Origin: an uncultured Dorea sp.
GTDB lineage: Bacteria > Bacillota > Clostridia > Lachnospirales > Lachnospiraceae
Direction of reading: 5' to 3'
Length of the DNA stretch: 64,000 nucleotides
Assembly (NCBI GenBank): GCA_900550865.1
Contig: URTM01000003.1
Location: forward strand, 54,609-118,608
Shown in pieces: positions 8,675 through 18,046 of this stretch. Numbering within the stretch: position 1 is the first letter of the stretch; each line of letters starts with the position of its first letter. The notes beneath the pieces were generated by a model that saw only the letters and a list, made by a program, of their open reading frames with translations, was not told the origin of the DNA and did not search any database. The position numbers and the translations under genes are program-made.

Positions 8675-10282
8675 TTATCTGTCCCACTTATCTGCCAGAT
8701 TCTGGATCTGGGTCTCGAACTTGGCCATATCTTTATTCGCCAGGCCTTCATTCTTATACACAACGTTCAGCAAGCGTTTTGCAGCTGCCACCAGACGGTT
8801 GAATGCAGATGCACTCTTAAGCTTACTCGGTTTCTCTTCGGATTTCTTCGGAATCTTCTGTCCGATCGTTATAACCTCATTCGCTGCGAGATCTACCGAG
8901 CCGCCTGAATATGGTGCGAACGCCGGACAACCGAAAGTATCTTCTACCAGTTTCGCAAAATGATCTGTCACTGTATCTTCCCCATGCACAACCATCACAC
9001 GGTCCGGTACTTTTTCAAATCCCCTGAGCCAGCTCAAAAGTCCGTTCATATCTGCATGTCCGCTGATTCCTTTTAATACCTCGATCTTGGCATTGACTGT
9101 AATATTTTCACCGAACAGCTTCACACTCTCTGCACCCTCGATCAGCTTCCGTCCAAGCGTTCCGACTGCCTGATATCCCACAAAACAGATCGTGCATTCC
9201 GGGCGCCACAGATTGTGTTTCAGATGATGCCGGATCCGTCCGGCTTCACACATACCGGATGCAGACAGGATAACCTTCGGTTTCGTATCAAAGTTGATCT
9301 GTCTGGATTCGTCGCTGGTGATCGTTGTCTTCAGTCCCGGGAACAACAGCGGGTTGATTCCCTGGTTTACCAGTGCCATTGCATCTTCATCAAAGCAGCC
9401 TTTGACATTTTTATTGAATACGTTCGTTGCCTCGATCGCAAGCGGACTGTCCACATAGACCTCAAATCCCGAAAATTCCGGTAACAGGTTCTTCTCTTTG
9501 ATCTCACGGATAAAATACAAAATCTCCTGCGTACGTCCAACTGCAAAAGACGGAATGACTACATTGCCGCCCTTCTGGAATGTCTCACGTAAGATCCTTG
9601 TAAATTCACCCACATAGTCCGGGATCTCATCCCCGTGTGTACGGTCTCCGTATGTAGATTCGATCACTACATAATCTGCCTCTTTCACAAGCTGCGGATC
9701 TTTGATGATCGGCTGATTGATATTTCCCACATCCCCGGAAAATACAACTTTCTTAGAAACATCTCCTTCGGTTATCCACACTTCGATACTTGCCGATCCG
9801 AGCAGATGCCCCACATCGTTGAATCTTACTTCAATTCCATCGCACAAAGTAACCTTCTGTCCGTAGTCTACCGGTGCAAGAAGCTTCGTTGCCGCATCTG
9901 CATCTGCAACCGTGTAAATCGGTTCGTATTCCGGCTCTCCGCTTCTCCTTGCCTTTCTGTTTCTCCATTCTGCCTCAAATTCCTGAATATGTGCGCTGTC
10001 ACGAAGCATAATATCACAAAGATCTGCCGTTGCAAATGTGGTAATGATCTCCCCGGAAAATCCTTTTTTCACCAGAAGCGGAATATTTCCGGAATGATCG
10101 ATATGTGCATGTGTCAGAAGAATGTAATCTACCTCTCCTGGTGAAACAGGAAGTTCCTGATTCTCATAAAGATCCGGTCCCTGTTCCATTCCGCAGTCGA
10201 TCAAGATGTTCTTTCCACATGCTTCAAGAAGATGGCAGCTTCCAGTCACTTCATGGGCTGCTCCAAAAAAGCTAAGTCTCAT
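8675..10282 (-). CDS. MBL-fold, beta-CASP RNA/DNA metallo-hydrolase (YSH1-like)
   Basis: This 535-residue zinc hydrolase is of the beta-CASP class, which act on nucleic acids. The metal-binding signature THAHIDHSG has His58, His60, Asp62 and His63. GHLLGSASIEVW and FSGDVGNI supply further ligands. The beta-CASP part contains DSPLAIEAT and ILSASGMCEAGRIRHHLKHNL. The RMMBL-type end has ISGHADMNGLLSWLRGF and VHGEDT. Residues past about 460 form a lysine-rich C-terminal extension. It lies between sigE and sigG on the same strand. No direct sporulation role is implied by the sequence itself. Confidence 0.9.
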   Translation of the reverse strand: MRLSFFGAAHEVTGSCHLLEACGKNILIDCGMEQGPDLYENQELPVSPGEVDYILLTHAHIDHSGNIPLLVKKGFSGEIITTFATADLCDIMLRDSAHIQEFEAEWRNRKARRSGEPEYEPIYTVADADAATKLLAPVDYGQKVTLCDGIEVRFNDVGHLLGSASIEVWITEGDVSKKVVFSGDVGNINQPIIKDPQLVKEADYVVIESTYGDRTHGDEIPDYVGEFTRILRETFQKGGNVVIPSFAVGRTQEILYFIREIKEKNLLPEFSGFEVYVDSPLAIEATNVFNKNVKGCFDEDAMALVNQGINPLLFPGLKTTITSDESRQINFDTKPKVILSASGMCEAGRIRHHLKHNLWRPECTICFVGYQAVGTLGRKLIEGAESVKLFGENITVNAKIEVLKGISGHADMNGLLSWLRGFEKVPDRVMVVHGEDTVTDHFAKLVEDTFGCPAFAPYSGGSVDLAANEVITIGQKIPKKSEEKPSKLKSASAFNRLVAAAKRLLNVVYKNEGLANKDMAKFETQIQNLADKWDR

Positions 10283-10319
10283 ATGACCAACCCCTTTTTC
10301 TTTTTATTGTAGCACATTT

Positions 10320-11060
10320 CTAAGAATACTTCACCATTTCCCGGCGTAATCTTTGCATAATCTTTTTCTCTAATCTGGATATGTAAGACTGGGAAATTCC
10401 AAGCATATCTGCCACTTCTTTCTGCGTCTTCTCTTCTCCGTCAACGGTTCCCAGACCAAACCGCATCCGGATGATCATCTGTTCTCTTCCTGACAGACGG
10501 CTGATTGCCTTGATCAGCACTTTTTTCTCAGCTTCATTTTCCAGATCTTTATAGACCGCATCTTCTTCCGTCCCCAGGATATCCGATAACAGCAGTTCGT
10601 TCCCATCCCAGTCAACATTTAACGGCTCGTCGATCGACACTTCCATCTTCGTCTTACTGTTTCTGCGAAGATACATCAGGATCTCATTTTCAATACATCT
10701 GGATGCATAGGTTGCAAGTTTAATATTTTTATCCGGATTAAACGTATTAATTGCTTTTATTAATCCAATCGTACCTATAGAAATTAAATCCTCTACTCCG
10801 ACCCCTGTATTGTCGAATTTTTTCGCAATATACACAACCAGGCGAAGATTATGTTCGATCAGCATCTTTCTTGCATGCTCATCATTCTCCGTTCCAAGTT
10901 CCTGTATTGCCTGCTTTTCTTCACCTGTTTCTAGCGGTGCCGGAAGAATATCCGATCCGCCTATGTAATGGATATCTTTTCTGTCTGAGAAAAAGAGAGA
11001 ACGGAAATCCGGAATCACTTTCAATTTAAACTGATGTGGAACTGCTACTTTTATCACCAT
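10320..11060 (-). CDS. sigE: RNA polymerase sporulation sigma factor SigE precursor
   Basis: This is the early mother-cell sigma factor, made as inactive pro-SigE and cleaved by SpoIIGA. The 246 residues begin with an amphipathic pro-sequence of about 27-30 residues ending before YIGGSDILPAPL, the usual processing region. The core follows: region 2 NLRLVVYIAKKFDNTGVGVEDLISIGTIGLIKAINTFNPDKNIKLATYASRCIENEILMYLRR, and region 4 EKTQKEVADMLGISQSYISRLEKKIMQRL. Its start overlaps the end of spoIIGA by 35 bp. SigE is expected to transcribe cotJ genes such as those at 26.6 kb. Confidence 0.98.
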   Translation of the reverse strand: MVIKVAVPHQFKLKVIPDFRSLFFSDRKDIHYIGGSDILPAPLETGEEKQAIQELGTENDEHARKMLIEHNLRLVVYIAKKFDNTGVGVEDLISIGTIGLIKAINTFNPDKNIKLATYASRCIENEILMYLRRNSKTKMEVSIDEPLNVDWDGNELLLSDILGTEEDAVYKDLENEAEKKVLIKAISRLSGREQMIIRMRFGLGTVDGEEKTQKEVADMLGISQSYISRLEKKIMQRLRREMVKYS

Positions 11061-11856
11061 TTTTCTTTCCTCCTGCCAATATATCTGGATTGATAATCAT
11101 CTGATAATTTTCTGAACCTAATTCTTCTTCACTTACTGCCACTAACGGATGTTCCACATAAGTCTTGTTTCCATCCCGTATGATCTGTATCTTATCCAGT
11201 CGGAAAGCAGGCATAACACCTTCCTGCTTTCCGATCGAATGGTAAGGAATATATCGGAATCGTTCCGGCAGTTCTTCTCCTGTCAGCTGTTTTACAGTCT
11301 TCTTATCTATAACACTGACCGGATCTCTGCTAATTTCATCTTTCAATGTATTTCCTGTATCGACAAGTGCCTTTAATCTTCTGCTTCTGCCCTTGAAAAA
11401 TATTTCCACCTCACAATAACGGCCGGCTTTCTCTGTAAAAAATAAAATTAATTTCCAGATTCCCGCTGTCAGATAGTAACCACACACCGCCAGCACAAAG
11501 AACAGGCTTCCCTGTCTCAAATACTGTGAAAAGAACTGAAATACTCCTCCTAACAGAAAAGACTCTATATACAGGACAATCCACCCTCTGAACAATTCCC
11601 GTCCCCATCTCAAACCGAGTCCGGTTTTTATCATCACTACATTAATGACTCCATGAAATACTACAAATCTTAATGCAGGTGTTTTTCGAAAAATAAAAAT
11701 GGTAATACACGTCAGCAGTGCTCCGACCGCTGCACCTGCCACAACACGCCCGTATCCGACCGGGCAGACAAGTGCTTTCTTCAGTAAACTCAAAAGAATC
11801 GCATCCATTGTAAAATTCACCATAAAGAACACATCTACATACAATTCATAGTACAC
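11026..11856 (-). CDS. spoIIGA: Sigma-E processing peptidase SpoIIGA
   Basis: This membrane aspartic protease processes pro-SigE at the sporulation septum. It has 276 residues: five or so N-terminal membrane helices (residues about 5-145), then a cytoplasmic protease domain with the active-site triad ALVDTGNTL (Asp166). The start is GTG at 11856, preceded by AAGG. The ATG-like triplets nearby are out of frame. It overlaps sigE, the universal spoIIG arrangement, and its promoter region lies at 11916-11980. Confidence 0.95.
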   Translation of the reverse strand: MYYELYVDVFFMVNFTMDAILLSLLKKALVCPVGYGRVVAGAAVGALLTCITIFIFRKTPALRFVVFHGVINVVMIKTGLGLRWGRELFRGWIVLYIESFLLGGVFQFFSQYLRQGSLFFVLAVCGYYLTAGIWKLILFFTEKAGRYCEVEIFFKGRSRRLKALVDTGNTLKDEISRDPVSVIDKKTVKQLTGEELPERFRYIPYHSIGKQEGVMPAFRLDKIQIIRDGNKTYVEHPLVAVSEEELGSENYQMIINPDILAGGKKNGDKSSSSTSV

Positions 11857-11915
11857 ATCAGGCCTTCTTTCTCTTTCCGTGCACAGAAATCAAATAGTTG
11901 TTTCAAACAAGTAAC

Positions 11916-11980
11916 ATTATATAAATTCTTTCGAAAGGATTTTGTCAGATGCTGTATGTTATTCCGGTTTTCGTTCGACA
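11916..11980 (-). promoter_or_regulatory. Candidate Spo0A-controlled spoIIG promoter with wide spacing
   Basis: Reading minus, CTGACA (943-948 of the 11-kb block) and TATAAT (11916-11921) are separated by 21 bp. A TGTCGAA Spo0A box lies at 11974-11980, and a TTTCGAA-like half site lies between the elements. Bacillus subtilis spoIIG is known for a similar over-long 22-bp spacer and Spo0A activation. The equivalence is inferred. Confidence 0.5.
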
Positions 11981-12096
11981 GCTCTCGTAACCCGGCGAAC
12001 ATATCAGTAAAAGTAAGAGAAAGTAAGAAAAAATAGAGCTTCTTTCGAATGTATGGCAATCTACAGAACATGCCACTGGCAGCTTCTTACAAAGAT

Positions 12097-12170
12097 GTTG
12101 GGGTCAAAAGTTCTTTTGCCCCCAACTGATGCCTACGAATTGCTTCGCTGCAAAGCAGCTCCCGCAATTC
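12097..12170. repeat. Palindromic extragenic repeat (two hairpins)
   Basis: A near-perfect 30-base hairpin (12097-12126, arms of 14) is followed by a second one at 12137-12170 with a 7-bp outer stem (GAATTGC/GCAATTC) and a 5-bp inner stem. Nothing in the interval 11981-12184 looks coding. The form suggests a dispersed REP-like element. Confidence 0.55.
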
Positions 12171-12184
12171 TATAGTATAAAAAA

Positions 12185-12277
12185 AGATCGTACGCAGATT
12201 AACTTCCACCAATCTGTGTACGATCTTCTTTATACTCGAATATGCAAGAGAACCCGCCGGTAAATGACAGGTTCTCT
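12185..12277. terminator. Double hairpin terminator region downstream of ftsZ
   Basis: One hairpin has arms at 12185-12200 and 12211-12226 (16 bases, one wobble position) flanked by A and T runs. A second has arms AGAGAACC (12247-12254) and GGTTCTCT (12270-12277). Together they separate ftsZ from spoIIGA. Confidence 0.75.
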
Positions 12278-12307
12278 ATATTCTAAGTAATATATTTCTT
12301 TATGTGA

Positions 12308-13594
12308 TTATTTTTTAAAGAAATCAGGAATCTTGATAGACTGTTCCTTCACCTTACTTGTAGGTGTTCTAGGTGTCTCCAGTGTTGGAGTTGTTCCACC
12401 CATCGGACGTCTTGCTGCTGTTGCTCCTGTTGTCTCTCTCTGAGTTGTTGTTCCAAAATCAAGTCTCGGCGATACAGGACGCTCTGCCTGCTGTGTACGT
12501 GCAGCCTGCTGCTGTCCATACATTGCATTACTCTGACGTACCGGTCTTTCATATGCAGATGCATGTCCCTGCTGACCATGTGGCATTGCAGATGTTCTTC
12601 CCTGATTTTCCAGTCTTGATTTTAATTTTGAAGCACTTCCTCCAACATTGTGAAGTCCTGTTGCAATTACAGTAATTGTTGCTTCATCTGCTCTGGAATC
12701 ATCATACATGGCACCGAAGATGATATTTGCATCTTCTCCTGCAAGTTCCTGTACATATTCTGCTGCATCAGCTGCATCCATAAGTGTAATATCTCCGGAT
12801 ACGTTAATGATAACATGTGATGCTCCGGCAATCGTTGTCTCAAGAAGTGGACTGGCAACAGCCTGTTTTACAGCTTCCAGTGCTTTATCATCGCCACGGC
12901 CCTGACCAATACCGATATGAGCAATACCCTTATCTGTCATAACAGTCTGTACGTCCGCGAAGTCAAGGTTGATCAGTGAAGGTACATTGATCAGGTCTGT
13001 GATTCCCTGAATACCCTGCTGTAACACTTCATCCGCTTTCTTTAAAGCTTCCGGCATTGTTGTGCGTCTGTCAACAATTTCCAACAGTTTATCATTTGGA
13101 ATTACGATCAGTGTATCCACACTTTCTTTTAATTTTTCAATTCCTGCAAGGGCATTGTTCATACGTGTCTTGGATTCAAAACGGAAAGGTTTTGTTACAA
13201 CACCAACTGTTAATGCTCCCTGTTCTTTTGCAATACGGGCAATTACTGGTGTAGCACCTGTTCCGGTACCACCGCCCATACCACATGTTACGAATACCAT
13301 GTCGGCACCTTTCAGTGCAGCAGATATTTCTTCTGCACTTTCTTCTGCAGCTTTCTCGCCAACTTCCGGTCTTGCGCCGGCTCCCAGACCTTTCGTGATC
13401 TTATCACCGACCTGCATCAGTGTCGGTGCTTTACACAGCTGAAGTGCCTGTTTATCTGTATTGACTGCTATAAATTCAACACCGGCAATCTGCTCATCAA
13501 TCATTCGGTTTACAGCATTGTTACCGCCTCCACCGACTCCAACAACAATTATTTTTGCCGCTGCTTCTGATTCATTTGTTTTAATTTCTAGCAA
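12308..13594 (-). CDS. ftsZ: Cell division protein FtsZ
   Basis: This tubulin-like GTPase forms the division ring. Its 428 residues include the nucleotide-binding GVGGGGNNAVNRM, the tubulin signature GGGTGTG (residues 107-113), and the T7 loop region NLDFADVQTVM. A long low-complexity linker rich in Gln, Thr and Arg follows (about 320-415), then the C-terminal peptide SIKIPDFFKK that binds FtsA/SepF-type partners. The start codon is TTG at 13594, eight bases after AGGAGG. It has its own promoter (13684-13712) in addition to any read-through from the mra/fts cluster. Confidence 0.98.
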   Translation of the reverse strand: MLEIKTNESEAAAKIIVVGVGGGGNNAVNRMIDEQIAGVEFIAVNTDKQALQLCKAPTLMQVGDKITKGLGAGARPEVGEKAAEESAEEISAALKGADMVFVTCGMGGGTGTGATPVIARIAKEQGALTVGVVTKPFRFESKTRMNNALAGIEKLKESVDTLIVIPNDKLLEIVDRRTTMPEALKKADEVLQQGIQGITDLINVPSLINLDFADVQTVMTDKGIAHIGIGQGRGDDKALEAVKQAVASPLLETTIAGASHVIINVSGDITLMDAADAAEYVQELAGEDANIIFGAMYDDSRADEATITVIATGLHNVGGSASKLKSRLENQGRTSAMPHGQQGHASAYERPVRQSNAMYGQQQAARTQQAERPVSPRLDFGTTTQRETTGATAARRPMGGTTPTLETPRTPTSKVKEQSIKIPDFFKK

Positions 13595-13683
13595 GGGTTT
13601 CTCCTCCTTTGTTATCCTTATTATATATTATACATCCCATTGATAGAGCAAGTGAGATGAACTCAGTTTGCTATATATAGTAT

Positions 13684-13712
13684 ATAATATAGACTTTCGT
13701 GTAAAATATCAA
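13684..13712 (-). promoter_or_regulatory. Sigma-A promoter of ftsZ
   Basis: Reading minus, TTGATA (13707-13712), a 17-bp spacer and TATTAT (13684-13689). An overlapping TTTACA-17-TACTAT pair is shifted by a few bases. Confidence 0.6.
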
Positions 13713-13731
13713 TAGAATTTCTCTAATTTTT

Positions 13732-14499
13732 CTAATTTTCTTGTGAAATTTCTTCCATTTCAAAAGTAATCGTAGTGTGATTCCCGGAATACGTCTCCAA
13801 ATGCAGGGTTCCGGCTTTGTCTCCCAGTTTTTTCAGGATCGGACGGATCTGTGCAATCTGTTCTTCCGACACCTGATTACCCAGACATACATTGATATTT
13901 CCAAACTGCATATAGATCTGCTGTTGTTTTACATACACTTTTTCCGGATAAATGCCATATTTCTGACTGTCACTGCATGCCTCCAGTATTTCAGCCAGCT
14001 TCGCCTGATTTGTGGTCCTGATCTTGTTATACAATTCTGCTTTCTTTATCTTCAGTCCCTCCACCAGTGGTATCTTCTCTGTCTGCACATCCGACACATT
14101 TACCACAAGACCATCCTGATCAAAACAGCTGTATTTTTTCCCTTTTTTCACATATCCGATGATCTTTTTTTCTTTCACATTGATTCGGATTGTCCAAGGA
14201 TTCTTCATTTTTACTTTTATCGATTCCAGACACTCCGGTTTTTTCCCTTTTCCAAGTGCATATTTTGCAACTACATATAATGAATTTTTTGATAATTTAT
14301 CATTCTGTACGCACGCCACAATCGACTGACTGTCACAGTATTCATTTCCATTCACTTCTACTTCCTGAGTATAGAACAACAGGACACTTCCAAATATGAT
14401 GATCGCTGCTGCCAGTATCAGTACAACTGCTGCATACACATGATGTTTTTTCCTTTTCTTTTTTTTCATCCGTTCTTTTTCTGGATTCTGGTTTCCCAT
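13732..14499 (-). CDS. Cell division protein FtsQ/DivIB
   Basis: This single-pass membrane protein of the divisome works with FtsL and FtsB/DivIC. It has a basic cytoplasmic start (KKKKRKKHH), one membrane helix (AAVVLILAAAIIIFGSVLLFY), a POTRA domain beginning VEVNGNEYCDSQSIVACV, and the FtsQ domain with TIRINVKEKKIIGYVKKGKKYSCFDQDG. ATG 14499 is chosen because AAAGGAAG precedes it, although the spacing is long. A GTG at 14541 is possible but has no ribosome site. It lies 47 bp downstream of ftsW. Confidence 0.85.
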   Translation of the reverse strand: MGNQNPEKERMKKKKRKKHHVYAAVVLILAAAIIIFGSVLLFYTQEVEVNGNEYCDSQSIVACVQNDKLSKNSLYVVAKYALGKGKKPECLESIKVKMKNPWTIRINVKEKKIIGYVKKGKKYSCFDQDGLVVNVSDVQTEKIPLVEGLKIKKAELYNKIRTTNQAKLAEILEACSDSQKYGIYPEKVYVKQQQIYMQFGNINVCLGNQVSEEQIAQIRPILKKLGDKAGTLHLETYSGNHTTITFEMEEISQEN

Positions 14500-14546
14500 A
14501 TATCGTTCATACTTCCTTTCATCTCTGTGTCTAATCCACACGCATA

Positions 14547-15647
14547 CTATTTTACCAAAGATGACACATTCAGCACAAGCCCCATTTCAAAAAGCAGAAA
14601 CATAACCGAAGTTCCTCCATAACTGATAAACGGCAGCGTAATCCCTGTGTTCGGAATAGTATTCGTCACAACTGCAATGTTCAGGATTACCTGTATCATG
14701 ATATGCGCCATCACTCCGGACGCGATCAATGCTCCCTCCAGATCTGCAGCATGACATGCAGTCACAAAAAAGCGCCAGATCAGGATCAGAAACAACACCA
14801 TCACGAACACCGCTCCGATCAGTCCCATTTCTTCACAAATGATCGAAAATATCATATCATTCTGAGCCTCTGGTACAAATCCAAGTTTCTGAATGCTGCT
14901 TCCAAACCCTTTTCCAAACAATCCGCCTGATCCAATCGCATATAATCCTTGAAGTGTCTGATACCCTTTTTCATAATCCTCCGGATGTCTCCAGATCTGC
15001 AGCCGTTCCAGACGGTAACTTTCCATTGCAAGAAATATTCCCATAAACGCACATCCAAGAAATACCATCCATGCAAACTGACCATACTTTGGACTTGCAA
15101 CAAATACAAGTATTACTGCAATTCCAAGAATGATGATTGCTGTACTCAGATTGCTTGCGCCGACCAGACCGACAACCGGCAGCACACTGACAACAATCTT
15201 GCAGACCGTCGTAAACTTTCCCATTCTTCCGGCATTTCGCAGAATCATGCAGGTAAGGAATAAGATAACCGCCACCTTGGCAAATTCGGACGGTTGAAAT
15301 GAAAACGGGCCCAAAGATAACCATCTTTTGGACCCATTGTATTCATCACCAAACAGCAGCACCGCTATTCCCAGCAAAAGGGACAACAGATATCCCGGCA
15401 CTGCCCATTTTTTCCAGATATGATAATCCATCTTCGCTATGATCCACATACCTGTAATCCCAAGAAGCGTCGCAAATACCTGTTTTTTCAGATAGTAAAA
15501 CGAATCTTGAAATTTTATTTCTCCATTGTATGCACTCGTGCTATAAAGGATCACAAGTCCCGTCACGATAATGATTCCCAGTACGATAACCAGAACATAA
15601 TCACATTTTTTCCGTGCCGGTCCTTCTGACTGACGTGAATATTGCAA
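14547..15647 (-). CDS. SEDS peptidoglycan polymerase FtsW/SpoVE-like
   Basis: A ten-helix membrane glycosyltransferase of about 366 residues that polymerises lipid II together with a class B PBP. Signature segments are NGSKRWLSLGPFSFQPSEFAKVA, YQTLQGLYAIGSGGLFGKGFGSS, VPEAQNDMIFSIICEEMGLIGA and NTGITLPFISYGGTS. AAGGAG lies eight bases before TTG 15647, so this is preferred to GTG 15656, which directly abuts the ribosome site. It follows murD by 12 bp in the cluster. A paralogue is encoded at 25307-26494. Confidence 0.9.
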   Translation of the reverse strand: MQYSRQSEGPARKKCDYVLVIVLGIIIVTGLVILYSTSAYNGEIKFQDSFYYLKKQVFATLLGITGMWIIAKMDYHIWKKWAVPGYLLSLLLGIAVLLFGDEYNGSKRWLSLGPFSFQPSEFAKVAVILFLTCMILRNAGRMGKFTTVCKIVVSVLPVVGLVGASNLSTAIIILGIAVILVFVASPKYGQFAWMVFLGCAFMGIFLAMESYRLERLQIWRHPEDYEKGYQTLQGLYAIGSGGLFGKGFGSSIQKLGFVPEAQNDMIFSIICEEMGLIGAVFVMVLFLILIWRFFVTACHAADLEGALIASGVMAHIMIQVILNIAVVTNTIPNTGITLPFISYGGTSVMFLLFEMGLVLNVSSLVK

Positions 15648-15659
15648 TCTGTTCACTCC

Positions 15660-17015
15660 TTATAAGGAATTTACAATCTCTTTAAACTTCTCTCCACGTA
15701 CTTCATAACTCGGGAACATATCCCAGCTTGCGCATGCAGGCGAAAGAAGAACTGCTTCTCCCGGCTCAGCAATTTTTGCGGCCGTAAGAACTGCTTCTTC
15801 AAACGATTCTACAAACATGTAGTCTGTAAATCCACATTTTTCTGCATCCGCAGCGATCTTTTCTTTTGTATCACCAAGAAGGATCAGCTTCTTGACTTTT
15901 CCATTAAAGCTTTCTATCCATTCTGTATATTCTGAACCTTTATCGTATCCTCCGCCGATCAGAACCGTCGGGCGTTTCATTGCCTGTATTCCCTTGATTG
16001 CCGCATCTGGATTGGTCCCCTTGGAATCGTTATAATATGTAACTCCATTCTTTTCTGTCACATATTCAATACGGTGTTCTACACCTTTAAACGCTTTGAC
16101 ACTTTCACGGATCACCTCTGCAGGTACTCCGTAAACTGCTGCCATTGCACATGCTGCCATTACATTTTCATGATTGTGTGTTCCAAGGATCTGCAGTTCA
16201 TCTACATGACAGATGGTTTCTTTGACACCAGCATAATTATAGATGATGTCTCCCTCTTCCAGATAGATTCCTTCTTCTAGTTTACGCTGGCTGCTGAAAT
16301 ATAGAACCTTTGCCTTCACTTCTGTTCCAAATTTTCTTGTCAGCTCGTCCTCGTAATTTAAGATACAGTAATCTTCTTCTGTCTGATTCTTCGCAATATT
16401 CTTCTTTGCATTCACATATGCTTCCATCGTATGATGACGGTTCAGATGATCCGGTGTAAAGTTCAGGATCGCACTGACTCTCGGGCGGAAATCTACAATA
16501 CTTTCCAGCTGGAAGCTGCTCATCTCTGCAACTGTGATCGTATCTTCTGTCATATGTTCCACTGCTGTTGTATATGGAGTTCCGATATTACCGACAACAA
16601 ACACATTTTCCTGATAATTCTTCATAATCTCACCAAGAAGTGTCGTCGTTGTAGTCTTACCGTTCGTTCCTGTGATTGCCAGAACATCACCCTTTCCAAA
16701 CTGATAAGCAAGTTCTACCTCTCCAATCACCGTCACACCCTGTTCACGCATCTTCTCGATCACCGGAAGATCAGTTGGAACACCCGGGCTCAATACGGTC
16801 ATATCCAGGCCATCCAGAATGTCCTCCGGAAATTCTCCGATCACGATTCTGACACTGCTTTCTTCTCCAAGCTGTTTTCTTACTTTTTCTTCTGTCAGTT
16901 TCTTATTTCCATCGTACAGTACAACGTCTGCTCCCTGTCTTTCCAGAATCCTTCCTGCTCCGATTCCGCTGATTCCCAGACCAAATACAAGTACTTTTTT
17001 ACCTTTTACTTCCAT
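15660..17015 (-). CDS. murD: UDP-N-acetylmuramoylalanine--D-glutamate ligase
   Basis: It adds D-glutamate to UDP-MurNAc-L-Ala, the second amino-acid step of wall precursor synthesis in the cytoplasm. The 451 residues comprise the Rossmann-type UDP-binding domain (VLVFGLGISGIG), the ATPase domain with P-loop ITGTNGKTTTTTLLGEI near residue 115, NFTPDHLNRH, and the C-terminal ligase domain with YNDSKGTNPDAAIKGI and LLSPACASWDMF. AGGAGG precedes the ATG. It is packed 9 bp behind mraY. Confidence 0.98.
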   Translation of the reverse strand: MEVKGKKVLVFGLGISGIGAGRILERQGADVVLYDGNKKLTEEKVRKQLGEESSVRIVIGEFPEDILDGLDMTVLSPGVPTDLPVIEKMREQGVTVIGEVELAYQFGKGDVLAITGTNGKTTTTTLLGEIMKNYQENVFVVGNIGTPYTTAVEHMTEDTITVAEMSSFQLESIVDFRPRVSAILNFTPDHLNRHHTMEAYVNAKKNIAKNQTEEDYCILNYEDELTRKFGTEVKAKVLYFSSQRKLEEGIYLEEGDIIYNYAGVKETICHVDELQILGTHNHENVMAACAMAAVYGVPAEVIRESVKAFKGVEHRIEYVTEKNGVTYYNDSKGTNPDAAIKGIQAMKRPTVLIGGGYDKGSEYTEWIESFNGKVKKLILLGDTKEKIAADAEKCGFTDYMFVESFEEAVLTAAKIAEPGEAVLLSPACASWDMFPSYEVRGEKFKEIVNSL

Positions 17016-17024
17016 GATATCCTC

Positions 17025-17981
17025 CTACATAGCCATCAGAGCGATCAGGCATAAAATTGCTGTGATAATAGAAAATACTGCAACAACTCTAGTCTCTGAC
17101 CATCCACACAGCTCAAAATGATGATGTATCGGCGCCATCTTAAAGATTCTCTTACCGCCGGTCTTTTTAAAATATGTCACCTGGATCATAACTGATAATA
17201 CTTCTACCAGATAGATAAATCCAACAATAATGATAAAGATAGGCATCTGAAGCATATATGCTGTGGAAGCCACGAATCCTCCGAGTGCCAGAGAGCCGGT
17301 GTCTCCCATAAATACACTTGCCGGATACACATTGAACAGCAGAAATCCAAGAAGCGCACCAACAACTGCACATGTGATCGGCTCGATACCGCTCTTTGTT
17401 CCGATTGCAACCACTGTAAAGAAGGTTGCCACCAGGACTGTAACACTGGATGCCAGTCCGTCCAGTCCATCGGTAAAATTCACACCGTTTACCGTTCCAA
17501 TTACAACAAAGAACATCAATGGGATTGCAACCCATCCGATATTCAGATACTTACCGCCTGTAAACGGAATCAGCATCGTAAGCGGAACTCCTGCAAACTT
17601 CACCATATAGAATGCAAAAATTGCAGTTACTACGATCTGAAGTGCCATCTTCTGTTTCGGATACAGCCCGTCAGAACGTTTCATAACAACTTTCAGATAA
17701 TCATCCAGAAAACCGATCAGTCCAAATCCAAGTGTCAGGAACAAAATCGGGATGATCTTTGGATAACGTCCGATATAAATAACGGAAGTGATCACAACAG
17801 CAAGCAGGATCATTACGCCTCCCATCGTCGGAGTTCCTGTTTTCTTCAGATGGGATTTCACACCATCCTCTCTTTCTGTCTGATCCATCTTAAGTCTTCT
17901 AAGTACAGGTATCACAAGAGGACCCAGAATCACACTTAACACAAATGAAATCAATACTGGAATAAACATCTTATAATCCAT
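17025..17981 (-). CDS. mraY: Phospho-N-acetylmuramoyl-pentapeptide transferase
   Basis: This integral membrane enzyme attaches phospho-MurNAc-pentapeptide to undecaprenyl phosphate and forms lipid I. Its 318 residues include TPTMGGVMILLAV, FGLIGFLDDYLKV, the catalytic-loop NFTDGLDGLA, GDTGSLALGG and the C-terminal HHHFELCGWSE signature. GAGGTGG precedes the ATG. It is followed closely by murD. Confidence 0.98.
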   Translation of the reverse strand: MDYKMFIPVLISFVLSVILGPLVIPVLRRLKMDQTEREDGVKSHLKKTGTPTMGGVMILLAVVITSVIYIGRYPKIIPILFLTLGFGLIGFLDDYLKVVMKRSDGLYPKQKMALQIVVTAIFAFYMVKFAGVPLTMLIPFTGGKYLNIGWVAIPLMFFVVIGTVNGVNFTDGLDGLASSVTVLVATFFTVVAIGTKSGIEPITCAVVGALLGFLLFNVYPASVFMGDTGSLALGGFVASTAYMLQMPIFIIIVGFIYLVEVLSVMIQVTYFKKTGGKRIFKMAPIHHHFELCGWSETRVVAVFSIITAILCLIALMAM

Positions 17982-18046
17982 AATCCACCTCTTTAATTCT
18001 TTTGTTATTCAGTTAATCTCTAACTTTACCTAGTATACTGCATTTT

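Noticed and set aside
11835..12071. 78-codon minus-strand frame upstream of spoIIGA
   Set aside because: It overlaps the spoIIGA start and covers the probable spoIIG promoter and Spo0A box, with no ribosome site and no conserved features.
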